A stretch of 64,000 bases of DNA from Durusdinium trenchii (taxonomy: Eukaryota; Sar; Dinophyceae; Suessiales; Symbiodiniaceae). The first letter of the stretch is position 1. Each line of letters begins with the position of its first letter. Of the stretch, positions 45,740-55,550 are shown piece after piece. The position numbers and the translations under genes are program-made. The stretch lies in contig CAXAMN010018668.1 of the NCBI GenBank assembly GCA_963970005.1, forward strand, positions 800,923 to 864,922. Direction: 5' to 3'. Below the pieces are notes generated by a model, which worked only from the letters and a program-made list of their open reading frames with translations, was not told the DNA's origin and searched no databases.

Positions 45740-46170
45740 GTGAGGTTCGAGTGTTTTTTGGTTAGGGTTTGAGAGTAGTGTGAGTGGTGTTTGAGTGGTG
45801 TTTGAGTGTTGTTTGAGTGGTCAAAGTGGAAACCATGGTGTGTCACCCACGCGCTCCACGCGTTCGAGTTCCTGGTGAGGTTTTTTTTCATTTTTTTCCC
45901 ATTGCGATCCATCGAGTGGAGTTTGAGCGGTTTTCTTGGAAATTGAGCCGTGCTGGACAAAAACATCATTTGAGGTCATATTCTGTGAAATAGGATTCGA
46001 GTGTATTTTCTTAGAATACAATCGAGTATGTTTCGAGTGGCCACCGAGCTATAGATCTAACTCAAACGCCAAAAAACCTTGAAAAAAATCAACTCGGCCC
46101 ATCGAGAGGCACCCGAACACACCACGATAACGGTTCGATGGCTGCTCGAGTGTAGTTTGAGTGTCGAGTG
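45740..46170. repeat. TTTGAGTG-rich tract, right-most example
   Basis: TTGAGTGGTGTTTGAGTGTT followed by GTTTGAGTGG and later CGAGTGTATTTTC, TCGAGTATGTTTCGAGTGG and GCTCGAGTGTAGTTTGAGTG. It marks the right edge of the region with this intron flavour. Confidence 0.65.
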
Positions 46171-47182
46171 TGCTTTGGTAACGTCAACGTTTGTGGGCGG
46201 CCGTTTGCCCGCCCCCGCCCAGAGAAGCTATGACACTTGCACCGTGCCTCGAGGCGCGCTTTGTGACAGGCGATTTGGTGGAATACTTCAGGCCACAGGG
46301 TTTGTGTTGAGGCTCGAGACGCGTGGTTGGTGAATTTGATCCCATGGAACATGCTCCATGTGAAACGAGATGTGCCCTGGAGCTGAGACTTTGGCCATGA
46401 AGTGGCGGAACTCCGTCATGCACAACGTCGGTTAAGCCTGTATTTTTGGTTGATTCAAGGAAGCCAAGCAAGCCGGAGAACCGAGCAAGCAAGTGACTGG
46501 CTTTGTACTGGTAAGATATATGTCCCAGGTACTCTAGGAAACATCCGATTAGGCCCCATGGCCGTCAGGACCGTTTTCCTTTCCTCGACTCCTTGCTGAC
46601 TCACCCTCTTTGCTTGCCTTCTGCCAGTAGCTCCTACCAGCTGTGGATTCCAGCGCAAGTGGTGGGATGGGATTCCCAGAGATCTGCCTACATCCTGAAC
46701 GTACAACCTGTTGCACCACCCCACAAGGCTCGCCACAACTCCGTGTTGCAGAGATTGCAAAACAGATTAACAGTGAATATGCCGTGAGAAAGTCATTTTG
46801 CGGGCTATCACTATCATTATCACTCAGATTGCACACATCGCTGCATAAATGTTGCAGCTGGTTTCAATTCCTTCAGCCTTCAGCAGCATTCCTGTATTGT
46901 GGCCCATTGTCAGTTTGTGTCCAATGTACAGTCTTGAAGGTGAGGCCAAAGAACAGTAATCCCTACAAATCTGAATTTTCAGGGCACCCCGAGGCAGATG
47001 GATCAACAAAGCTCCGCGTGATGTTCATATGTTCATGTGCCTTGCCCAAGCAATGTACGCTCGTGCTTGTGCCTTCGCACCGCAGGTGCGGAACCCCCCT
47101 TTGCCGCCCAAGTCCGTGGAGATCCCCATGGCTTTAAAGGACGACCGGTCCGAGTCCGATGGGAGCAGAAGGAGGGTCGCTT

Positions 47183-47237
47183 TGGGATAAAGGCGGTGGG
47201 GGAAGCTTCCTTGAAGAAGCGCTCGCACTATTCATGT
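47183..47237. repeat. half-copy of the 20.02 kb foldback
   Basis: AAAGGCGGTGGGGGAAGCTT, then CCTTGAAGAAGCGCTCGC and CTATTCATGTG match the right arm and flank of the 20.0 kb foldback (CTCGCTCTATTCATTTG). The left arm is absent or unrecognisable. This shows that the foldback plus its right flank is a dispersed repeat. Confidence 0.7.
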
Positions 47238-47925
47238 GGTTTGTAGGTGATCTTTTCACTGTCTTGGCTTTCACTTCTGGGATTCTGAGAGCATTCTTTT
47301 CTTCACATATTCCACCTACTTCGTTGTTCGCCTGAGCTCACGATCCTCAGCTGATGGGCTCGAGCCCTTATTTATTCGGAGAACTGAGTGCTCCTGCAGA
47401 AAAGGCGTCAGAAGCCTATCAGCAGTTTGTCGGCTGCATGTCTTGCTACAAGAATGGGCTCCCTTGGGCTACCTAAAACAGTATTTGATTTGTTTAAATT
47501 TGTCCAGCTGTCTTACGGACACGTTTAGGCTGAGAGTGGACAGAGTGGTTGAACGGTTGAACATGCTAACCTTGCATCTGAAGTAGCTAACCAGCAATAT
47601 TTACTGTACTTTATTTTACTTTCAAGTTTGATATGGCAAAATGCACGACAGCTCAGGTCTTGAATCTCGGGAGGCTGCTGCAGGGATGAACTCAAGCCAG
47701 CCTAAGACTGAGCTGAACGGATCCATGTTCGACTCCGAGACCTTCTCGGCCGGTGCGTTTTGAACTGGGACGTTAGGATCATTTAGGACCTGGATGGAAC
47801 TGCGAACTCAAGATCGTCTTCTGTTTTTTTCTTGCAGTTTGAAACTAGCTTTCAACAACTCTGGCTCACAGCGGTTAGTGGAGCTTCGAGAACCAGTGCG
47901 CAGATAGCACCGAGCACCATCAGCC

Positions 47926-49518
47926 ATGTCGATGTTCAAGCGCTTTGTGGAGCCCGGCCGATTGGCTTTGATCACCTATGGCCCTTGCGCGGTCTGGAGC
48001 CCAGACATCGCCACACGGCAAGGCACACTTTCAATTGTGGCCATGTACTGCACAGTGATGCAGTGCATATCTGAGGGCAAGCTGTGCACCGTCACGGACA
48101 TCGTGGATCAAAAGAGAGTTGCCACGAGCTCAAAAGGTTGCAAGAGATCTCACTGAGAGTTGCGTTCTCAAGCCGATCCATTCCTGACACTCAAATGGCT
48201 GAGGTTGTTGATGGACCCGAGGCGGGTTGAACTCCTATGGGGTTTCTTTGGCTTAATTTAACTAGTCCACCACGTAAGGGCTGAGCCATGGCGTGAAATT
48301 ACCCTATTTGAGCCATCCGGCCATGGCCTCGTGTTCTAGTCCATGAGGTCTACACCCAAGGGTATAGAAGGGAAATTAACGCATAGAAAGGTATTAAAGG
48401 GTGTACGCATGTCAAGGCTTCAGCCAATCCAAGCTGCCCGTTTGCAGGATATCACCGGTGTGCGACGACACATGATGCCCATCAAGCGCCTGAGCCTCAC
48501 AGACTTCAGGCGAGTGTGTTGAGCTTGACCGCTGCTGAATTCCAAACTGCTATCCGTAGCCATCAGATTCTAACCTAACCTTCACTCTGTCGGTTTTTGC
48601 GATCTACTTGTACAGAAAATCAGGAGTGTTGGTAGCAGGAAGTATCGGTGAATTGGGCATCAAGGCATTGCATCGGACGTCGATCTGTGTCTATGTTGCT
48701 GCTGGCTTTGCAGGTTCGTTGCCAAGAGAGGCATTCGTGAGAAGGCTCTGGGCACAGAGTCTTACGAAAGGTTCCAACTTCCGTTTGAATGATAGCATCT
48801 CGCAACCAGATAGAAACTGAAACGTGACAAATTACGTGACACCCAACAAAGCACTGGTGAAGTCTTTGACTGAAATTCACAACAGGGGCTTGCAATATAC
48901 CGCTTACCAGCTTAGACAGTGGGACAACGAGAACGATGATTCTTTGGGGACACCAGCGACACCCATGTAGACCAATGTAACCCCCACTCATGAATTCGTG
49001 ATTCCTAGGGGCAGCCTAAACCCACCAGGTGCTGAGGAAGGGCCTGGAGAAGAGTGGCAACTTGAATAAGTTTTGGGAGAGCTCCTGGGGAAAGAAGCTG
49101 AAGACCCAGGACTGACGCGTGAAGTAATCTCCTGGAATCTTCTTTGTGCACTTGCGAATGTTTGCATTTTTGTCAATCAACCTAGTATTGTATAGAATGT
49201 ATTAGACACGTTTGCAACATATTTTCCAACCTATCAGTTATCACCTTCGGTAGGCTTCTTCTGGATCCTGGTTTGGTATTCCAGGAAGCGCGCAAGAACA
49301 TGACTGACTTTGAGCGATTCAAGGTGATGTGTGCCAAGCAGAAGCGATCCAAGGACGTTCACGGGTGTGTTGAGAGAATGGGAATGCACGGCAAGACTGG
49401 TTCTCCAGTTTTGCCAACCAAGCTTTTTCCAAGACCATCGAATATTATAGCCCTGCCAGCCCAGCTTCTGGAAGGAAGTAAAGAAGAGCCTCAAGAAGAA
49501 GTGAGACCTGCGACCTGA
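47926..49518 (+). CDS. RPL14: 60S ribosomal protein eL14
   Basis: Structural protein of the large ribosomal subunit. ATG at 47926 begins MSMFKRFVEPGRLALITYGP, the KOW-type start of eL14. The frame-perfect chain is 47926-47991 (GT donor), 48076-48117 (GKLCTVTDIVDQKR), 48204-48221 (VVDGPE, only 18 nt, GC donor), 48448-48509 (DITGVRRHMMPIKRLSLTDF, GC donor), 48714-48744 (31 nt, FVAKRGIREK, GC donor), 49029-49109 (VLRKGLEKSGNLNKFW and SSWGKKLKTQ, GA donor) and 49285-49518 (EARKNMTDFERFKVM, then stop). Total 177 codons plus stop. Every block lines up with the eL14 pattern (FKRFVE, AGKL-IVDQ-VDGP, MP-LTDF, W-KK, MTDF-RFKVM). The tail after KQKRSK may instead splice to a further exon. Expected constitutive expression. 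Confidence 0.92.
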
Positions 49519-51105
49519 CTTGCTCAACCATGACGCTCCCAGCCAAAAAAAGAGTTGCCAAGTTGCCAGTGAGAGTTGAGAAGCTCCTGTGCAATCTGAA
49601 TGCCACACCAAGACAGTGCCTTCATCATCGTCCCTGCATCACCTCTCTAGCAGCCAGTTTCTCCCACAGGGCCCTACTTGTTTGAGTTATTTTGTTCAAG
49701 GCTCAGCAATGATCAGTTCAACCAATTTAACCTGACCCATGAGGCAGGATGCAGACACCTGCGATACACCAAGGACCGGTTTCTGGGATAGGCACCAGGT
49801 AAGTTGGCCACGCATGGGGATAGGATAGGCAGGTGGTAGACGATGGTAAACACTGCGGTGGAAGGCCTCAAGCCTAAAGTTAAAGGAAACATGCTTTTCA
49901 TTCATGTGGATTGAGCAAGACGATTGTCATCTTATTTCTTCCGCCAGCAAGGAGAGAGGAGAGAGAAGGTCTTTTATCAGCTGCAAGCCAGGCTGGAATG
50001 ATTTTGCAAGCACAGTTCTAATCATCCTCATGTATTTTGCACAGTCTGACCACCTTGGACCCCCAAAACAACGCTTTACAATCCTGTGGCCATTTGAGCA
50101 CATTTAGAGCTCTTGTATCTGAAATCGGAAGTTTGGCATGTGCAACATTTTGTGTCTGATTGGGCCAAGAGGGATAAGAACGCCTCAACTTGGGAAACCA
50201 CTGTGTATCCCATCAACATGGCCAGTTTTTGCGTGGGCTGCCATCAACTTGCCAAATTGTTGTAGTCCCCAAGAATCAAGTCAAACGCAGCATCCTCAGA
50301 ACCACTCATTTTTGTTTGTTCCTTGGAGAGCCTTTTTGTACTGCGACGCCGACCGCCACACCCATGAACATCGAAGGCTGAGAGGGCCGACTCAACATCA
50401 GGATCATCACCTGGTGATGGAATAAGAGGTGGCTTGACGTGAAGAAGCATTTGCCAAGCTTTGGCTGAGGGTTTGGGGTTCAGGTTGGTGAAGATTTGAA
50501 CTTAGCATGCTTTCGGACATGAAGTTGGGTTTCTTTTTGATTCGCAGGGCTTGTTTTCGGCTTCCGATGCGTCCCCTGAGTTCCTTGTGCCGACACGAAA
50601 GGCATTTGTTCATGACACGAAGAATCACGACATTTGGTGTCAGGGATCTGGACGAAGGATTTTGCTCTCTGTGTGGCCCAAGGTTCCCTCGAGGCTCTCC
50701 GTCGGAGCATGCAGCAAGTTTTAGATAGTTGGTGGACGTCACGAGCCTGTCGAAGAGAGATGGAGGAGATCTGCAGCTCACGGCGCGAGCTTTTTTCTCT
50801 CAAAGAGTACATCCCGTGCCGTAGATGTTTTTCCTTCGTCTTTGATCGAAAAGAACTGTAATCCTCGGACCAACAATTGCAGCGTGTTGTTTCTCAAGAT
50901 TGAGATGGAGCCCTTCTGAATATTTGACAATCTGACGCCCTGCAGAAGCAGTCAATTGGATCCACCCATTTTTCGGAACAAGATCCTGTAGGCACACACA
51001 AGAAGGATGAACAAAAACAGGTCGAGAAGAATAGAACTATAGAACGCTTGAGGTGAAAGATCACAGGAAGATACAGTATATAGAAAGATACTTTGGCCAT
51101 CTTGG

Positions 51106-51145
51106 GCCTAAAAGCGATGGCCTCCAACCTACTAGCGAACATAAT
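51106..51145. repeat. CTAGTAG-type repeat, 'GCGATGGCCTCCAACCTA' form
   Basis: AAAGCGATGGCCTCCAACCT followed by ACTAGCGAACAT: a single short copy of the word seen at 885-930. Confidence 0.65.
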
Positions 51146-51317
51146 ACAGAGGGGACAGGGAACGGTCTTGTCATGTAGTTGTGCCTTCGAGTCATCCCAG
51201 GAGTCGCTCCGGAGACTCAGAGCCATCGAGGTGGATCTCGCCCAACTACAGAGGCCACGAAGGCCATGGCACGCGGTGCCACACGGGGGAATTCGGGGAC
51301 CGTTTCGGGGTTACGAG

Positions 51318-51370
51318 AGAAAGACAGAGAGAAAGAAAGAAAGAACGAACGAACGAAAGAAGAACAAGAA
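51318..51370. repeat. GAAA/GAAC tetranucleotide microsatellite
   Basis: Purine-rich run AGAAAGACAGAGAGAAAG followed by GAACGAACGAACGAAAG. The open frames across it encode only Lys/Glu/Arg repeats. Confidence 0.85.
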
Positions 51371-52388
51371 CAGAGACAAAGAAGGACAAGAACTATAACA
51401 GCGAGAAAGAAGGACAAGAAAAGACTCAGCCCTGGCGTCAGCTGGGTCATCTCCAGGCCGAGCCTGGAGCATGAGAAGAGCTCCTTAGAGGACCAGTGTG
51501 ACGATTTTCCTCATATCATAAGCCTTACTGGTATGGCAGGACAGTAATGGAAAGCAACTTAGTTTCAACATGACAGTTGACAACAGAGCAAGACAAATGT
51601 CTTTGCATTTAAGGGCACATGATTTTCCTTTCGACCATGGGGATTCCTGTTCCTTTTGGCAACAGCACCAGGAGCTGAGAGAAGAAATCCAGGCCTGGAT
51701 CGGAAGTGACGTGGAATAAGGAAGGATGGCAAGCCTTATGCATGAACTGCATAAGGCTTGCCTTTGATTCTGTTCAGGTTCACAACAGCTCTGAAGTGTG
51801 TCTAAGTGTTGTGAATGACAGGGCGTGAAACTCTAGGTCTGACCCAAAAGCGAATATATAACTACTGTTGAGGAAACTAGGAAAATCCATGTGTTTTGAT
51901 TGATGGGGAATGATAAAGATGGATAGTATGGAAGCGTAGCAGCATAACCATCCACTGAGAAAGCTTTGCAACGTTTGGGGAGCGACATATGCATCAAACT
52001 GATCAAGCCAAATAAGTGCCCTCGAAATTGAGACGATTACAGGTGCTGATCAACCAGCCAACATGGATGTTCTTTTTGACACCCAACCGGTTGACTGCAC
52101 CTTGCAGCGGTGCAGATTGGAAAGACCAAGTCTGTCTCCTTATCACGGCGCTGGCTTGTGGAAACCTTCACGGAGGCTGCGTCACCAATCAAGTCGGCTG
52201 CGCTGAGTTGATGTCTCCAACATGGATCACAGGTACCCAATCTGCCCTGGAGGAAATCAATCCTTGCCTGTTGCATGCCAATTTAAACTTTGAGATCTAC
52301 GTCGTGGTTGGTCCTCAATGCTTCATCTGAGACGGGCTCCATCCCCTTTAGCCTTGGAGCAAGCATTCTTGGAGCAACCCCCCTTTGA

Positions 52389-52430
52389 TCCTAGTAGCTT
52401 CTTGTTCCTAGTAGCGATGCCCTTTGCTCA
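52389..52430. repeat. CTAGTAG-type interspersed repeat
   Basis: CCTAGTAGCTTCTTGTTCCT then AGTAGCGATGCCCTTTGC: two units in the orientation of the 13.0 kb locus. Confidence 0.7.
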
Positions 52431-53048
52431 ACCACACCCAAATATCCACACCCAAAGGCAAACCATGAAGCACCAACCTCCAGAAGAAGCAGTGTGTCGG
52501 AAGTGATGTCTCCAAGGATATCAGCGTACTGGCCTGAGCAGTTGGAACAAAGGGATGAGATGAAGTTTGTGAATTGTGTAGTATGGCTTCTTGTGCTGAG
52601 GCAGCATGCATGCATCAATCGGTGCTTGCAGTTAACGCAACATTAGTTTGTGCATATTGGCACAAGAATGTAGTGATTGACTTGACAGATGCCACCTTCC
52701 AAGTTCCAAGCATTTCCATTGTGTGATTGTATAAGGAGGGCAGCTGAGGAGGAGCTGGGCATGCTGGGCATTGACACAGGTTCAAGTATGTTCGAAATCA
52801 ATGTTCACTAGCCAGTAGCATATCATGGAGTGCTTATCACAAGAAGGCCGTAGTGGCAGTAGTGCACGTGGACAAAGTTGGGGGTCAGCTTATGATTTTG
52901 TGGCATATTGCTACACAACATCAAGCTCAGTCTTATTTGGTTCAAGAGCAACTTAACGATCCTTAGCACCTCGTGCACGAGATTGAGCCAATGATCCTAT
53001 GAGTTTCACGCGGAAGCCTTTTGCAGCGGTTCCGCTGCTGCCTTTTGC

Positions 53049-54292
53049 AGGAAAGCAGTGTGGCCAAAGAGCCGACGTTGAAGCACCTCGAAGAAGAGGC
53101 CATAGCGGCCAAGACGCGTTTCTGTGGGCCAGGTTACTGGGCCGTCAATCCATGTCATGTAGTGTAGGTGTTGAAGAGGCCAAGTCATGTGGTCTCAACT
53201 ATACACTATGGCCCTGGCTATGATACCAACATTCCCGATTGGTCGTGCACAGCATGTAATTACCAAGTTCAAGGTGAGGTGATGTGCAGGTCACGATCTC
53301 TGGTAGCATTTCTTCGCATCAAAGTTTACAAATATGTAACTCTTGCTCCCAGTTCCAGGTCATTATTTGATGTTCTTTCCTGGATAATGGGGTTGATGGA
53401 TGAGAAACAGCACTCCTTTATCTCCTTTGAACAGCGGACCAGGCCAGTGTGAAGCCACATTTTGTCGGTTCCGCCAAATTTTGGGGCATGGACCATGCCG
53501 CATGGTGCCATGTCTTTGAGAGTCGGTCAGGATGACATTCTACTTGACTCCAATGGAGGGGTCTATGGTCCTGAGACCAACGCAGACACCAAGGATCAAG
53601 ATGACAACAGCCGCTGGCCCTGCATGTTCAACAAGAACCCAATCGTTTGGAAAGCAATGCAACTTCGGCACGAAGCCCACCGACAGGAGGTATCATCAGT
53701 TGCAAGCAGACTCCTTTTGGGTGGCTCTTGCAAGAGGAACGCACAATCTGAAATCTTCTCTTCTCGGCCTGGATGAGTCTGACCAAGCAGTGCTCGATCT
53801 TCAAGGGATGGTATGTTGACTGCAAGAACGATAACTGGAAGGACGGCGACTCTAGAAAAGGAATGTGACCAGCTGAGCCGAGTCAAACGCATGGAATAGG
53901 CCACTTTAGTCAGGCCATTTGAGCAGCAGCATCATCCTCTATGCTTCTAATTGGGACATATTGGGACTACAACCTGTCCAAAGTCCCTGAGTCATTGATC
54001 AGTCTAAAGGGTGTCCTATTTGGACATGGCTCACCTTCGGCACTTCCGACACGTGCAGCCAAAGCACCTGTTTTCAACTGGCGAATCACTGTGCTTGTGC
54101 CCCTGGGCTGGTGGAAGGTCCAAAATCGGAGATTACCAAGCCAAGAAGGTCCTCAAGGACTCTGTCATGAAAACAAGATATCCCCCAAGGACTCTCTCAG
54201 GATATCCTGACAGCTTGTCTTTTCTTCAACGAAGCCATTTTCAGTCCATCCTTGTGGACTTTGTCATGGGTCAAATTTCTGGTCTAAGGTTG
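53049..54292 (+). CDS. unidentified multi-exon gene upstream of the phosphodiesterase
   Basis: Unrecognised, but several pieces look coding. From GCAG at 53050: ESSVAKEPTLKHLEEEAI, then FCGPGYWAVNPCHVV to a stop. From about 53167: KRPSHVVSTIHYGPGYDTN. From GGACCAG at about 53442: VKPHFVGSAKFWGMDHAAWC, then HVFESR. From GGTCAG at 53530: RWPCMFNKNPIVWKAMQLRH to about 53690, after which a different frame reads LQADSFWVALARGTHNLKSS to a GTATGT donor at about 53811. The change of frame near 53690-53700, with only about 10 bases between, cannot be an ordinary intron and suggests an indel. Near 54170-54290, frames with LFFNEAIFSPSLWTLSW or PDSLSFLQRSHFQSILVDF compete. Could be N-terminal exons of the phosphodiesterase or a separate gene. 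Confidence 0.4.
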
Positions 54293-54299
54293 AGTACTT

Positions 54300-54372
54300 T
54301 ATTCTTGTTACTACTAGTAAGGCACTTGTTACTACTAGCGTGGCACTTGTTCCTAGTAGCTTCTTGTTACTT
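54300..54372. repeat. CTAGTAG-type interspersed repeat
   Basis: Three CTTGTTACTACTAGTAAGGC-like units ending TTCCTAGTAGCTTCTTGTT. It lies in a presumed intron. Confidence 0.7.
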
Positions 54373-55161
54373 TAGTATTTTTTTTGTACTTCAGCATGCA
54401 TAGTGGCATAGTGTTCCCCACTGGAACTGGAACTGTTTCAACCACCCGGGCAGATTGTGATATGTAGACCTTGTGACCTTGTGTCGTAATTTTTCGATTT
54501 GGAAAGCCGTTGTGCAGAAAGAGGGCGCCTTGGAAGCTGTGGTGTAGTTGGGGTCATCAAGCATGAGCAGGTCAAAACTGGAGCTGCAAAAGTGATCAGC
54601 TAGGGGATGCCAGGTGTAGATATGAACAATCACAGGATATCAAGACAACCAGTTCGATCTTTGTTCAGAGAGTAACCAGTCGCAAGTAACCAGTCGCAGG
54701 CTGCTGACTTGCTAGAGCGAGCAGGGATGCTCGACTTCAATACTGTAGCATGTGGAGAAGTGCCCGGAATGAAAGGACATCTTTTGCAGGCCACCGGGAG
54801 GGGCCGGAAGGGTTCGGCTTGTAATGGTGTTCACCCGTCGACCCTCATGTAATTACACTCTTCTTCAGTCAGTCACCTGTGCCATTTTTTCCGGCCTTTC
54901 TGAAGATGTGTTTCTTTGCCTGTCTTTAGTTTGCAATCCTTTTGTGTTTTCGCTTGGCTTCCACTCATCAAGACCGTACAGAGCACCTCTCTGGTCAGCA
55001 GTCGATGTGATTGGTTTGGCCATCAGAAGCTAAGCTTCAAGGGATTCTTCTGATTCTGCTTCTGAAGAGATGGAATTAGAACGAATATGAACGAATGAAT
55101 GTGTGATAAATGTACTATATAATCCTTTGTCTGGAGAAAACTAGCGTTCAATACCTGGCAG

Positions 55162-55312
55162 GTTTTATTCAAGACCGCGGTGAAGCAGGATGCATTGCTG
55201 GAAAAGTTGGACCAGCAGGGCAATCTCGTCTCCGAGGCCGCGGGTGTGGGGTCGAAGCTAGACCATCCCAGTTTGACTCTTGGAGATGCGGAACCTAGAC
55301 TGGGAGAACCCT
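55162..55312 (+). CDS. possible exon just upstream of the phosphodiesterase
   Basis: From the acceptor CTGGCAG the + frame reads LFKTAVKQDALLEKLDQQGN, then LVSEAAGVGSKLDHPSLTLG, and stops in frame at about 55311; the donor is not determined. Composition is protein-like and it lies about 0.24 kb before the first recognised catalytic exon, so it may be an N-terminal exon of that gene. Confidence 0.35.
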
Positions 55313-55550
55313 GAGGTCCTTTGCAACAGTCACATTCAAGATCATTCAAGTCGTGTTGAACACGCAATCGGTCGACATTGCTGAGATAACGCTAGACAGT
55401 GTATTGATAGGTCCTTGGGTCCTGGCTAATGTTTGCTTTCGTCCGTTGACTTTCTCCAATCAACGAGAGAGAACGACGCATGTCTTCGAAAAGAACAAGA
55501 CATGTCGCATGGGCCGGGAAGAAACGCCGGCGGCAGCAATCGCTCTTCAG

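Larger units (their letters stand above)
45407..47925. other. spacer between the unidentified gene and RPL14
   Basis: No recognised gene. 45.74-46.17 kb is a dense TTTGAGTG/TCGAGTG tract, the last of this type in the window. Beyond about 46.2 kb the sequence becomes GC-richer and the tract type disappears. A foldback half-copy lies at 47.18-47.24 kb. Open frames near 46.4-47.1 kb lack motifs. Confidence 0.5.
49519..53048. other. unresolved region with repeats and weak exon candidates
   Basis: About 3.5 kb without a recognised gene. One open + stretch at about 50635-50860 (VSGIWTKDFALCVAQGSLEA; DSWWTSRACRREMEEICSS) looks protein-like but has no identifiable family, and the minus strand is open there too. 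A GAAA/GAAC microsatellite (51.32-51.37 kb) and CTAGTAG-type repeats (51.11 and 52.39 kb) are present. Confidence 0.4.

Noticed and set aside
24031-46170. possible classical retrotransposon
   Set aside because: No YxDD reverse transcriptase block, RNase H, integrase or long terminal repeat was recognised in any frame, so the region is not called as a retrotransposon despite the methyltransferase.
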